Notes: generated by a model not told the origin, from the letters alone. Positions 25,780 to 34,816 are shown, numbered from the stretch's first letter. The stretch: DNA of 64,000 nucleotides from DASYPP01 sp036006525 (GCA_036006525.1 DASYPP010000057.1:45377-109376); one strand, 5' to 3'. Numbers and translations are program-made.

Positions 25780-25868
25780 GACGGCAAACGGTAAGCGAAA
25801 ACCGAAAACAGCGAAGCGGACCGGGATTCCCGGTCCGCTTCTGCTTTTCCTGCCGTCGTGCCGTCTTA
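25780..25868. repeat. Heptad-repeat array G between convergent genes
   Basis: Starts at the base after the TAG of the barrel gene: GACGGCA, AACGGTA, AGCGAAA, ACCGAAA. The far arm reads CGTCGTG, CCGTCTT, ACCGTTT, ACCGACC and contains the TAA of the convergent glycosylase gene. The 13-bp palindrome at 25814-25840 sits in the centre. Confidence 0.7.
25814..25840. terminator. Bidirectional hairpin terminator
   Basis: AAGCGGACCGGGA pairs perfectly with TCCCGGTCCGCTT across one base. CTGCTTTTCC follows on the plus strand and the complement of GAAAACAGC on the minus strand, giving partial U tracts both ways between two convergent genes. Confidence 0.8.
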
Positions 25869-26477
25869 CCGTTTACCGACCTTCGAGACCCAGGGAGACC
25901 CTGCTACCACAAACCTGAGCGGCCACTCCACCGCCTTGGTGATCCCGATGCGGGGCGTTACCTGCACCGGCTCATCCCGCGTGAGGCCCCCGGTGAGCAC
26001 CGTAACCGTTGACCGCGGCATCAGGGCCCCGTCCAGCGCCCTCGTGATACCAAGCGCCTGGCAGAGCTTCCCCGGCCCCGAAGCAATCAGCCGGTCGGCG
26101 ACTCCACCGCGCCGACTTCGCATCTGCTCCAGCCCTTCCAGGGGTTCCAGCGCCCGCACCAGGATGGCGGCCCCGATTCCGTCCACCTGGCAGACCAGGT
26201 TGGCGCACCAGTGCATGCCATAGGAAAGGTAGACATACCAGGTCCCCGGGGGACCATACAACGATTGGTTGCGGGCATTCCGACGCAGCCGGTAGCCGTG
26301 CGATGCGGGATCGTCGCGCCCCAGGTACGCCTCGGTTTCCACGATCCGTCCGGCGGTGACAGTGCCTTGCACCACTGAAACCATGACGGTCCCCAGTAAC
26401 TCCCGGGCCACCGTCTCGACCGGCCGGGCGAAAAACGAGACGGGCAGCGCCTTCGCTGCCCGTGAACGCGGACTCAC
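25866..26477 (-). CDS. DNA-3-methyladenine glycosylase (AAG/MPG family)
   Basis: About 203 residues, GTG start overlapping the previous stop by 4 bp. Family motifs: LARELLGTVMV-type start (ARELLGTVM), GRIVETEAYLGRDDPASHGYR with catalytic Glu, RNQSLYGPPGTWYVYLSYGMHWCANLV and AILVRALEP. Removes alkylated bases in base-excision repair. Slightly long C-terminus is normal. The last codons lie in heptad array G. Confidence 0.93.
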   Translation of the reverse strand: MSPRSRAAKALPVSFFARPVETVARELLGTVMVSVVQGTVTAGRIVETEAYLGRDDPASHGYRLRRNARNQSLYGPPGTWYVYLSYGMHWCANLVCQVDGIGAAILVRALEPLEGLEQMRSRRGGVADRLIASGPGKLCQALGITRALDGALMPRSTVTVLTGGLTRDEPVQVTPRIGITKAVEWPLRFVVAGSPWVSKVGKR

Positions 26478-28027
26478 GCCTTGCGGGCTCGAGGTCGCCG
26501 CGGCTTGCGGACCGCGGCGGCGGGTTCCGCGGGGACGGCCGGGACGGCGGCGGCCGTTTCGGTCAGGGCCTTGGGCGTCCTGCCCTTCCCGCGGGTCGGG
26601 CGGCGGCCGGCAGGCTTGGCTTTTTCGACTGGAGCGGCGACCGGCTCTTCCACTGAGACAACCCCGACCATCGGGATATCCTGTCGGGTGATTCCACCCC
26701 GGGCACCGCGACGGAAACGCAGGCCGGCCCGTTTGCCGTTGACCGGCGCGGCGGCCTCCGCGCGAGCCGCCTGCCCGGCGCCTGGAGCGGGAGTCGAAGC
26801 CTCCGCGCCCAGCGGCACAGCAGTGGCCGGCCGATCAATCCGGAACCCGGGCCGGGTGCTGATCTCGAAGTCATCCTCGCCCAGCTTCTTCACGTCGGCG
26901 ACTTCCGCATCATGCGCCTGCCGCAGGAACCGTTCGAATCGTACCTTCTCCAGCAGCGGATCGTTGCGACCGTTCATGGCGGCCATCCGGTTCCGCACTG
27001 CCTCGGCCGCGACCGGGCTCCCCAGCTCCCCGAGCGACTGCCGCATCAGCTCAAACGCCTGCGCCAGGGTGAGCGGCTGGTCCGACGATCCGCCCCGGGT
27101 CGCCGGGGGGCGCGGAGCCTCCGCCCTTCTTGGCGCGTCCCTGGTCACGTCCTTCGTCGGGTCCTTGGGCCCTTCGCGATGCCGGCCCCGGCCTCGTCCA
27201 CCCCGGCGCCGCGGGCCTTCTTCCCGGGCCGGCTCTTCCGAGGCGGCAGCGGCTGGCACCGCCTCCTGTCCGTCGAGCGGCCCGATGTCATACTGACCGT
27301 TCTCCAGCTTGGTCACGCGAAGCAGTTTTCGGTTGCCGGCCTCCACCAGGAATTTGCTGAACCGATTGAACCCGGCATTCTTTTCGTCAAAGTTGGGATC
27401 GATCTGCTGCATGACCTGTTTCAACCGGTCGGAACGCATTACATCATGGTTCTTGGTCATCTGGGCGACGGCCAGCCGCACCAGTTCCCAGGGATCCTTC
27501 TGGGTGGACGGGATATCCACTTCCTTGGTGAGCCCGGCCAGGTCGCTGTACGAGTAGTACTCGTCACAGTTCTGAATCAGCAGGTCGCTGGCCGATTCGC
27601 GGATCCCCACGCCGATAACGTACTTCCCGTACTCCTTGAGCTTGATCACCATCGTCGAAAAATCGCTGTCACCCGAAAGCAGGATGAAGGTGCCGATCTC
27701 GGGCCGGGTGAAAACCAGCTCGATCGCATCGATCGCCAGCCGGATGTCGGTCGCGTTTTTCTTGTTGGTGCCAAAGGCGGGAGCGAAGATCAGGTCGATC
27801 GAGGACTCGGAGAGCGGGACAATATACTGCGGGTAACGGCGCCAATCGGCGTAGGCCCGTTGCACCGCGACCTTGCCCTTGATGATGTCGCTGCTCAGCA
27901 GCGTCTTCAGTTCTTTGGTGAGATCCGACCGGACGCCGAGGGTGACGTTGTCGAAATCGATGAGGAGGGCGGCGTTGGGGGCGTGTAAGGGTCGCTCCCC
28001 GCGAGGAGACCGCAGAATCTGGTTCAC
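26474..28027 (-). CDS. NYN (PIN-like) domain protein with OST-HTH/LOTUS domains
   Basis: About 517 residues, GTG start at 28027. Residues 17-165: NYN ribonuclease-like domain with acidic residues in ALLIDFDNVTLG, TDIRLAIDAIEL and LLSGDSDFSTMV. Residues about 178-250 form an OST-HTH (LOTUS) RNA-binding winged helix (WELVRLAVAQMTKNHDVMRSDRLK). A basic Arg/Pro/Gly-rich linker follows, then a second OST-HTH-like unit (about 310-385, LTLAQAFELMRQSLGELGSP), and a Lys/Arg/Ala-rich tail. This architecture fits an RNA-directed enzyme or binder. Upstream is 219 bp without a gene. Confidence 0.88.
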   Translation of the reverse strand: MNQILRSPRGERPLHAPNAALLIDFDNVTLGVRSDLTKELKTLLSSDIIKGKVAVQRAYADWRRYPQYIVPLSESSIDLIFAPAFGTNKKNATDIRLAIDAIELVFTRPEIGTFILLSGDSDFSTMVIKLKEYGKYVIGVGIRESASDLLIQNCDEYYSYSDLAGLTKEVDIPSTQKDPWELVRLAVAQMTKNHDVMRSDRLKQVMQQIDPNFDEKNAGFNRFSKFLVEAGNRKLLRVTKLENGQYDIGPLDGQEAVPAAAASEEPAREEGPRRRGGRGRGRHREGPKDPTKDVTRDAPRRAEAPRPPATRGGSSDQPLTLAQAFELMRQSLGELGSPVAAEAVRNRMAAMNGRNDPLLEKVRFERFLRQAHDAEVADVKKLGEDDFEISTRPGFRIDRPATAVPLGAEASTPAPGAGQAARAEAAAPVNGKRAGLRFRRGARGGITRQDIPMVGVVSVEEPVAAPVEKAKPAGRRPTRGKGRTPKALTETAAAVPAVPAEPAAAVRKPRRPRARKA

Positions 28028-28246
28028 GTAGCGTTCAGCTCCAAGCCTTCCATCTACGGCGCTTCAGGCGGCGCTCTCTACCGGACCCGGTGGCCGGAAA
28101 GGCGGCGATAAAACACTGGAGATGAAGGCAATCATGGCGGCGACAGCTTCTCTTCGGCCAATTTTCTCTGCCCGGTGTGCGCCAACCGAGTTCCGGGTCT
28201 CCCTCGTGTCCGAGGGCTCGTGCGCACCACCTTGCGGCCTTTGAAC

Positions 28247-29332
28247 TTAGCTCTCGTTTGCCAGCCTTGCAATGATCCGTTCCGCCGCCTGCCCATCCCA
28301 GAACTCCGGCACCCGGAGCGGTTTGCCGTTAATAGGCACCCTGAGCACCTGGTGCGCGGCCTCGATGACAGCGTCCCGGGTCGATGCCACCAGCCGGTTG
28401 GTTCCCTCGCTCACCGTGATCGGCCGCTCAGTATTGGGCCGGGCCGTGAGACACGGGATCCCCAGCACCGTCGTCTCTTCCTGGAGGCCCCCGGAATCGG
28501 TGAGCACCAGCCGGGCCCGATCTACCAGGGCAATGGTCTCCAGGTAACCCAGCGGCTCGACCAGGCGCACCCGGCTGGCCAGTTCCCCCAGCCCGAACTG
28601 GTGAATCCGGCTCTTGGTGCGGGGATGTATGGGGAAGATCACCGGCATGTCCGCGGCCAGGTCATCCAGCGCGCCCAGCAGCTCCGCCAGGGTCTCCCGC
28701 ACGTCCACGTTCGAGGGGCGATGCAGGGTGACGAAGGTGTACGGCCCGCCCGCCAACCCGAATTTCTCCGGGGCCCTGGTATCCCGCGCCCGGTTCAGCA
28801 GGTGGCGCAGTGTATCAACCATGACGTTGCCGACAAACTGGATCCGCGATTGGGGAATGCCTTCGGCCCGCAGATTGGCGTCACCATCCCGGCTGGGCGT
28901 GAGGCACAGGTCGGCCAACTGGTCGGTCAGGAGCCGGTTCAGCTCTTCGGGCATGGTGCGGTCCCGGCTCCGGAGCCCGGCCTCCACATGCGCAATGCGG
29001 ACACCCGCCTTGGCCGCCACCAGCGCGCAGGCAATCGTCGAGTTCACGTCCCCGTAGACCAGGATCCAGTCCGGCGCGGTCTCATTCAGCACCGGCTCGA
29101 ACGCCACCATGATCCCCGCGGTCTGCACCGCGTGGGAGCCGGACCCTACCTCGAGATTGATGTCGGGCTGGGGAAGATCGAGGTCGTGAAAGAACGCCTC
29201 ACTCATGGCGTGGTCGTAGTGCTGCCCGGTATGCACTAGCACTTGCTGGTGCCCGCCCGCCAGGCCGGCACGGATCACCGGGGCAACCTTCATGAAATTG
29301 GGACGGGCACCTACGACGTGAAGCAGTTTCAT
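28247..29332 (-). CDS. wecB: UDP-N-acetylglucosamine 2-epimerase (non-hydrolysing)
   Basis: 361 residues from ATG 29332 (a TTG directly before it is also in frame). Motifs: HVVGARPNFMKVAPVI, HTGQHYDHAMSEAFF, GDVNSTIACALVAAK, HVEAGLRSRDRTMPEELNR, and TDSGGLQEETTVLGIPCLT, all typical. Makes UDP-ManNAc for polysaccharide synthesis. It starts 3 bp after the histidine kinase stop, in an operon with the two-component genes of the exopolysaccharide locus. Confidence 0.95.
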   Translation of the reverse strand: MKLLHVVGARPNFMKVAPVIRAGLAGGHQQVLVHTGQHYDHAMSEAFFHDLDLPQPDINLEVGSGSHAVQTAGIMVAFEPVLNETAPDWILVYGDVNSTIACALVAAKAGVRIAHVEAGLRSRDRTMPEELNRLLTDQLADLCLTPSRDGDANLRAEGIPQSRIQFVGNVMVDTLRHLLNRARDTRAPEKFGLAGGPYTFVTLHRPSNVDVRETLAELLGALDDLAADMPVIFPIHPRTKSRIHQFGLGELASRVRLVEPLGYLETIALVDRARLVLTDSGGLQEETTVLGIPCLTARPNTERPITVSEGTNRLVASTRDAVIEAAHQVLRVPINGKPLRVPEFWDGQAAERIIARLANES

Positions 29333-29335
29333 CAA

Positions 29336-30505
29336 TTACAGCTGGGTGGCTTGCGGCAGGTCCAGCTCAAAGTAGAAGCGGGTCCCGGCATCGGGGGCGG
29401 TGTCCACCTTGAGCTCGGCGCCCATGGCTTCGACCAGTTTACGGCAGATCGAGAGCCCCAGTCCCGCCCCCGAGAACTTGTAGTCCCTGCTCTTCACCCG
29501 CCGCCGGAACGGCTGGAACAGGGTGGACATGGCTTCGCCGGGAATCCCGCGCCCGGTGTCCTTCACCGAAAACTCGATCAGGGTCCGGGTCGTCTGCCGC
29601 GCGGTCACCTCGACATGACCTTCGTCGGTGAACTTGAGGGCGTTGGTCGTCAGGTTGAGCAGGACCCGGGAGAGCGCTACCGGGTGACCGACCCGGAAAT
29701 CCGAACCGGGCGGCGACAGCCTGACCCCGAGCCCCTTTTCCTCCGCAATCGGCAGGACGATGTCTCGCACCGATTCCAGAATGTCGGTGACCGAGAAGGG
29801 GATCGGATCGAGATCGACGAGACGATCCCCACCCCGCGCCAGCTCGATCACGTCGCTGGCCATCGAGGAGAGGCCGAATGCCGCGCTGTAGATGAGCCCC
29901 AGCTGCCGCTCCTGAATTTCGTTGATCGCCCCGCTCCGGCCCCGCTGCAGCGTCTCTGCCAGGAATAGAATCGAGGTGAGGGGAGAGCGGATGTCGTGGG
30001 CGACCTCGACAACCAGCTCCAGGCCGTTGGGGCCGGAAAGTTTGTCGGCAAAATGCTGGGCGTAGTCCGGATCGAGCCAGTGGGTCACCCGCTCCATCGC
30101 CGCCAGAAGGCGGACGATTTCATCAGCGGGCAGGGGGATCGCGGAAGTCTCGACGCCGGCAAGGGTAAAGCGCCGGATGAGTTCGAGGATGTGCCGGGAA
30201 AGCGGCGTGCGGGGCAGTTCAGAGAGCTCCGGCTCCAGCCCCAGGGCTGCCTGGCGGATAACGGCGTGAAGCGCCAACGTCTGGCCCTCTATTTCTTCGC
30301 CGATGGGGCCGGCCGATTCCAGCCCCGGCCAGTCGGTGAGAACCCGGTCCACCGCCCGCTGCAACAGGTCCCAGGAATCCTGGGAAAGGTCGGCGGCCGC
30401 AGCCTCGAGCGGGCGGGCGCCAATCCCGTGTTCGAGGCTAAGCCGCGCGCCACGCCGGGTGCGCTCATCCATGGCTTTCCCGGTCAATTGGGCCTCTGCA
30501 CTCAC
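29336..30505 (-). CDS. Soluble sensor histidine kinase (PrsK-like role)
   Basis: 389 residues, GTG start overlapping the regulator stop by 4 bp. No membrane helix. Residues about 30-150 helical sensory or input part; H-box VEVAHDIRSPLTSILFLAETL; N-box LNLTTNALKFTD; G1 VKDTGRGIPGE; G2 FSGAGLGLSICRKLVEAMG. All catalytic boxes intact. Paired with the NtrC-type regulator, as in exosortase/PEP-CTERM polysaccharide loci (PrsK/PrsR), although I cannot assign orthology. Confidence 0.9.
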   Translation of the reverse strand: MSAEAQLTGKAMDERTRRGARLSLEHGIGARPLEAAAADLSQDSWDLLQRAVDRVLTDWPGLESAGPIGEEIEGQTLALHAVIRQAALGLEPELSELPRTPLSRHILELIRRFTLAGVETSAIPLPADEIVRLLAAMERVTHWLDPDYAQHFADKLSGPNGLELVVEVAHDIRSPLTSILFLAETLQRGRSGAINEIQERQLGLIYSAAFGLSSMASDVIELARGGDRLVDLDPIPFSVTDILESVRDIVLPIAEEKGLGVRLSPPGSDFRVGHPVALSRVLLNLTTNALKFTDEGHVEVTARQTTRTLIEFSVKDTGRGIPGEAMSTLFQPFRRRVKSRDYKFSGAGLGLSICRKLVEAMGAELKVDTAPDAGTRFYFELDLPQATQL

Positions 30506-32028
30506 TCGAGGGAACCGCTCAGACCATCACGCTCGAATTTGTGTTTGTCCATAAGGCGATAGAGGGTGGTCCGGTCGATGCTGGCGAGCCGCGCTGCTTT
30601 GGACATATTCCCCCCGGCGCGCCCGATCAGTCGGGTAAGGTACTCCCGTTCGAACTGAGCCACCACCCGGTCCTTCGCCGGGTGATACGCATCCTCCATG
30701 ACCCCTGCCGGCATGCCGGTTTCCGCCGGCCATTCCTCGGCGTCCTCATAGATCGGGATGTCGTTCGGCTGAATCATCTGGTCCGGTTCGGCCAGGACCG
30801 CCACATGCTCTATCACGTTCTGCAGCTCTCGCACGTTGCCCCGCCAGGGCCGGGACCGGAGGAAGCTGATGCTGGCATCGCTGAGCTTGGGCACCCGGTC
30901 ACCCATTTGCCGGTGCCGCTGCCAATAGTAGGTCAGGAAGTGGTTGGCGAGGAGCGGGATATCCTCCTGCCGTTTGCGCAGCGGAGGCAGCTTGATCGGC
31001 ACTACCTGCAGCCGGTAGAACAGGTCGCCCCGCAACACCCCCGCGTTTACCGCGTCCTGGGGTTCCCGGTTGGTAGCGGAGATGAACCGGACGTCCACGA
31101 CGGCGTCCTGCTGCTCACTGCCTACCCGCCGGACCACACCATCCTGAATGACCCGAAGCAGCTTCGCCTGGAGGGGGAGCGACATTTCGGTCAACTCGTC
31201 CAGGAAGAGGGTGCCGCCGTTGGCGGTTTCCAGCAACCCGGGCTTGTCGCGATCGGCCCCGGTGAAGGCACCCTTCCGGTGGCCGAACATTTCGGACTCC
31301 AGCAGGGGTTCCGGCAGGGCGGCGCAGTTGATCGGCACCAGGGTGCGGCTGGTTCGCCGGCTGTTCTGGTGGATAAACTGGGCAATCAGCTCCTTGCCGG
31401 TACCGCTCTCGCCGCTGATCAACACCGAGGCGTCGGTTCCGGCCACCTTGCGAGCCAGGTCGACAGCCTTCCGGAAGAGGGGCGAAATGCCGATCAGCGC
31501 GACGTTCTCGCTGTGGCCATGCTGCTTCTGTAACTGGAGCCGGAGATCCCGAGTCTCCCGGGCCACCATGACCGCGTGGGACGCGCGCCCGATGAGGACC
31601 TGGAGATGGGTAGCCGAGAAGGGCTTGGGGAGGTAATCCCAGGCGCCGGCCCGCAGCGCTTCGATGCTGCTGCTGACGCTCGGGTTACCGGTCATCACCA
31701 CGACAATCGTGTCCTTGTTCGCCCCCAGCGCGGCTCGAAGGATGTCCATCCCCGAGCAATGCGACATGTAGAGATCGACCAGGATGATGTCGAACTTCCG
31801 GCGTTTCACCGCATCCATGGCCTCTTCACCCCGACCGATCAGCGTGACGTTATAGCCGTCCATCTGCAGCACGCTGGCGCAACTTTCCCGGAGGGTGCGT
31901 TCGTCATCCACAACCAGAATGCGAATGCTCGCCTTCACCTCCTGGGGGATGGAGAGCGGGTCGCGTCCTGGTGCCTCGGTCGCAGCGTCGCCGGTGCGGC
32001 CCGAAGGTTGGGCGAGGGATGATCCCAT
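30502..32028 (-). CDS. Sigma54-dependent response regulator (NtrC/PrsR-like)
   Basis: 508 residues. REC domain from about 35 to 150 with phospho-Asp in DIILVDLYMSHCSG; AAA+ domain from about 185 with Walker A GESGTGKE, sigma54-contact GAFTGA and DELTEM Walker B; Fis-type helix-turn-helix at the end (GNMSKAARLASIDRTTLYRLMDKH). The 35-residue N-terminal extension is rich in Pro and Ala. It should activate sigma54 promoters; a matching site lies at 32197-32212 before the divergent Wzc-like gene. Confidence 0.95.
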   Translation of the reverse strand: MGSSLAQPSGRTGDAATEAPGRDPLSIPQEVKASIRILVVDDERTLRESCASVLQMDGYNVTLIGRGEEAMDAVKRRKFDIILVDLYMSHCSGMDILRAALGANKDTIVVVMTGNPSVSSSIEALRAGAWDYLPKPFSATHLQVLIGRASHAVMVARETRDLRLQLQKQHGHSENVALIGISPLFRKAVDLARKVAGTDASVLISGESGTGKELIAQFIHQNSRRTSRTLVPINCAALPEPLLESEMFGHRKGAFTGADRDKPGLLETANGGTLFLDELTEMSLPLQAKLLRVIQDGVVRRVGSEQQDAVVDVRFISATNREPQDAVNAGVLRGDLFYRLQVVPIKLPPLRKRQEDIPLLANHFLTYYWQRHRQMGDRVPKLSDASISFLRSRPWRGNVRELQNVIEHVAVLAEPDQMIQPNDIPIYEDAEEWPAETGMPAGVMEDAYHPAKDRVVAQFEREYLTRLIGRAGGNMSKAARLASIDRTTLYRLMDKHKFERDGLSGSLE

Positions 32029-32174
32029 CGTGGTCTCCTTACTACGTTGTGACGGTGACGTTCTACTAGTTCCTATGGACTACCCCGATCCCCATGCAAA
32101 TTGCGCGCACTGAGGTTAAGGCCCTACACTGAGCCCGAGAACGGCTATACCGGCGCGACACCACCATGCCAGAA

Positions 32175-32194
32175 CTGTGGCTAAAATACCACAG
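32175..32194. other. Inverted repeat next to the sigma54 site
   Basis: CTGTGG (32175-32180), 8 AT-rich bases, CCACAG (32189-32194), ending 2 bases before the -24 element. It may be an operator for a repressor or an activator contact; no protein can be assigned. Confidence 0.45.
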
Positions 32195-32196
32195 AA

Positions 32197-32212
32197 TGGC
32201 AAGATTGCTGCA
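32197..32212 (+). promoter_or_regulatory. Sigma54 (-24/-12) promoter for the Wzc-like gene
   Basis: TGGCAAGATTGCTGCA: GG and GC are separated by exactly 10 bases, and both flanks match the TGGCA and TGCA halves of the sigma54 consensus. It lies about 175 bp before the start of the tyrosine-kinase gene and beside the gene for a sigma54 activator, which makes the match more credible than sequence alone. Confidence 0.75.
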
Positions 32213-32388
32213 GCAAGATAGGTTCCATCCTTCCAACGCTGGACTCCGACCCGGCGTATGGGGTGAGTGAATTCGCCGATGTGGCAAGTACTTGACCGGG
32301 CCGCCCCCACGGTATCTCCTTTGCGTAAGCTCATAAGTCCCCTCGCATGTCGTTCGGGGGAGCCCTTGCAACCCGGAGTCGTCTTCGC

Positions 32389-34788
32389 ATGGCCGGCAAC
32401 CTGATTCCATCCTCTGGACCCCAGAGTCTTGAACCCCAGCAGAACTACCCGCTTCAGGCGGGTGGTGGGTTCGACATGGCACCCCTCGATACCAGTGACG
32501 GTATCAATTGGGGCCGCTACATCTCGGCCCTCAAGCGCTACCGCTGGTTCATGTTGATGGTGGTGTTGCTGGGTACCGGAATCGGAGTGGGAATCACTCG
32601 TTTTATTGACCCGGAGTACGTTGCCCGCTCGACCCTCTGGCTGGCCCAGGCTCCTGCCAAGAACGGCCCGGTGCAATCCCATGGGCTGGTCAGCGGCAAT
32701 GCCTGGCTTGAGCTCCTCCGCAGTTTCGCGGTCATTGATACCGTCGTACTCAAGCAGTCCCTGTTCGTGGAACCCAATTCAATTGCGGATTCCGCCGCGT
32801 TTCGCGGTTTCTCCCTCGGTCGGGTCTTTCGCTTCGGGAAGTTCAAGCTGACGATCAACAAGCAGGGCGAGCGCTGGGCCCTCGCGACCACCGATGGCAG
32901 AGAGGTGGACAATGGCGCGGTAGGCGATTCGGTGGGCCGGAAAATCGGGTTCCGCTGGCTGCCGACCAAACGCGCGCTGGGCCGGGATCGCACCATCAAG
33001 TTCGAGGTCGTCAATCCCCGGCAGTCCTCCAGTGACCTGCTCGAGCGCTTCGGTGCCAACATGGCGCAGGAGAGCAATTTCCTCAGGCTTCAGCTCAGGG
33101 ATATTGATCCAGGGCGGGCGGCGGCCACCCTCAACGCGATCGACTCCCAGTTCGTGACCCTGGCGGCCGATCTCAAGAAAAAGCAGATCGCCGAGCTTTC
33201 GCTCATCCTGAAGAGCCAGCTCGACACGGTTTCGAAGCAATTGGAAGCCGCGGAAGACGCGCTCAAGAATTTCCAGATCCGGGCCATTACCCAGCCCGGG
33301 CAGGAACTCGCCATTTCGGGCGGGTCCGCGCAGACCGGAGGCCAGGCGACCGGGATCTATATCCAGCAGAAGATGGCGCTGGACCAGGTCCAGAAAGACC
33401 GGGAGACTATCGAAGAGGTGCTGGGCCGGCTCAAGACCGGCGAGAGCACGGTTGACGCCTTCAACACCATCAATATCGTCCGCACCTCGCCCAACCTGTC
33501 CGCGGCGCTCGCCGAGCTCTCGCAAAAGGAAGCCGAGCTCCGGGCCCTGCTCTATAGGTACACCCCCGAGCACAAGCCGGTACAGGACGTCATGGAAATG
33601 ATCCGGGTGCTCAAGGAACAGACGATTCCGGAGTATGCCACGGCCCTGGTGACCCAATTGCGGTCGCAGGAAAGCCGGATGCAGACCGATATCCAGGGAA
33701 TCGCCAGGGACCTGCAGCAGATCCCGGTGCGCCAGGTCGAGGAATCACGGCTCAACCGGGAAGTCCAGGGAAAGACCGCTCTGGCGGCTGACCTGCGGAC
33801 CCGGTACGAGCAAAATGTCCTGGCCGAGCGCAGCACTCAGCCGGACGTGAGCATTCTGGACGAAGCCCAGGCACCGCAGAAGCCGACCAGCAACACGGCG
33901 CCCAAGATCATCTTGATGGCATTCCTCGCGAGCCTTGGTGCGGCCGTGGCTCTCGCGATTCTGCTGGACCTGCTGGACAAGCGCTTCCGCTATCCCGACC
34001 AGGTCAGCAAGGATCTGGGGTTGAGCATTCTGGGCGCCATCCCGGCTATCACCCGGACCAACGGGCGCCAGCTGAAGAGCGAAGAAGCCGCCCAGGTGGT
34101 CGAAGCGTTCCGTACCGTGCGGCTCAACCTGGCCCACTCCTACGGTTCGGCCGGCCCCGTGATGCTCACGATCTCCAGCCCCGGGTCCGGCGACGGAAAG
34201 TCGCTGGTATCATCCAACCTGGCGCTGTCGTTCGCGGAAGCAGGCTACCGCACCCTGCTGATCGACGGCGACATCCGGCGCGGCGAGTTACATCGCATGT
34301 TCAGCATCGACCGGCGCCCGGGCCTGCTGGATTACCTGGTGGGCGATGCGCCGATGGACGACGTCGTGCGGCCCTCGACTCATGAAGGCCTGTCGATTAT
34401 TCCCTGTGGAACCCGCCGGCAACAGGGACCGGAACTGCTCGGTTCCGCGGCGATGACCCACTTGATGGCGGAGATGAAGACCCGCTTCAACGTCATCATC
34501 GTCGACAGCCCGCCGCTGGGTGCCGGCATCGATCCCTTCGTGCTGGGCACCGCGACCGGTCACATGCTCATGGTCTTCCGCTCCGGCGAGACCGACCGCC
34601 AGATGGCCGAGGCGAAGCTCAAGCTGCTCGACCGGCTACCGGTGCGGGTACTGGGCGCCGTCTTGAACGACATCCAGGCGGACGGAGTCTACCGGTACTA
34701 TTCGTACCTCTACGGCTATACGTCGGACGAAGAAAGTGCCCGGCAGCTGGCCGGGCAGGCGATGGATGCGGAGGTAGGTTCGAAGTAG
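32389..34788 (+). CDS. Wzc-like polysaccharide co-polymerase with BY-type tyrosine kinase domain
   Basis: About 799 residues; ATG 32389 with GGAG upstream (ATG 32476 is also possible). Wzz domain with membrane helix near residue 65 (WFMLMVVLLGTGIGVGI), long coiled-coil periplasmic part (about 250-480), GNVR-like segment, second helix (IILMAFLASLGAAVALAILLDLL), then cytoplasmic kinase: Walker A SSPGSGDGKSL (about 593-603), Walker A' LLIDGDIRRGELHRMF, and Tyr-rich tail YRYYSYLYGY. It controls chain length and export of the exopolysaccharide by autophosphorylation. Follows a long leader with a sigma54 site. Confidence 0.92.
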   Translation: MAGNLIPSSGPQSLEPQQNYPLQAGGGFDMAPLDTSDGINWGRYISALKRYRWFMLMVVLLGTGIGVGITRFIDPEYVARSTLWLAQAPAKNGPVQSHGLVSGNAWLELLRSFAVIDTVVLKQSLFVEPNSIADSAAFRGFSLGRVFRFGKFKLTINKQGERWALATTDGREVDNGAVGDSVGRKIGFRWLPTKRALGRDRTIKFEVVNPRQSSSDLLERFGANMAQESNFLRLQLRDIDPGRAAATLNAIDSQFVTLAADLKKKQIAELSLILKSQLDTVSKQLEAAEDALKNFQIRAITQPGQELAISGGSAQTGGQATGIYIQQKMALDQVQKDRETIEEVLGRLKTGESTVDAFNTINIVRTSPNLSAALAELSQKEAELRALLYRYTPEHKPVQDVMEMIRVLKEQTIPEYATALVTQLRSQESRMQTDIQGIARDLQQIPVRQVEESRLNREVQGKTALAADLRTRYEQNVLAERSTQPDVSILDEAQAPQKPTSNTAPKIILMAFLASLGAAVALAILLDLLDKRFRYPDQVSKDLGLSILGAIPAITRTNGRQLKSEEAAQVVEAFRTVRLNLAHSYGSAGPVMLTISSPGSGDGKSLVSSNLALSFAEAGYRTLLIDGDIRRGELHRMFSIDRRPGLLDYLVGDAPMDDVVRPSTHEGLSIIPCGTRRQQGPELLGSAAMTHLMAEMKTRFNVIIVDSPPLGAGIDPFVLGTATGHMLMVFRSGETDRQMAEAKLKLLDRLPVRVLGAVLNDIQADGVYRYYSYLYGYTSDEESARQLAGQAMDAEVGSK

Positions 34789-34794
34789 AGCGGG

Positions 34795-34813
34795 GGCGGG
34801 TCGGAGACCCGCC
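34795..34813. other. Hairpin between convergent genes
   Basis: GGCGGGTC (34795-34802) pairs with GACCCGCC (34806-34813), loop GGA. No U tract on either strand, so a factor-dependent or weak terminator between the Wzc-like gene and the convergent REC protein. Confidence 0.5.
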
Positions 34814-34816
34814 GCG

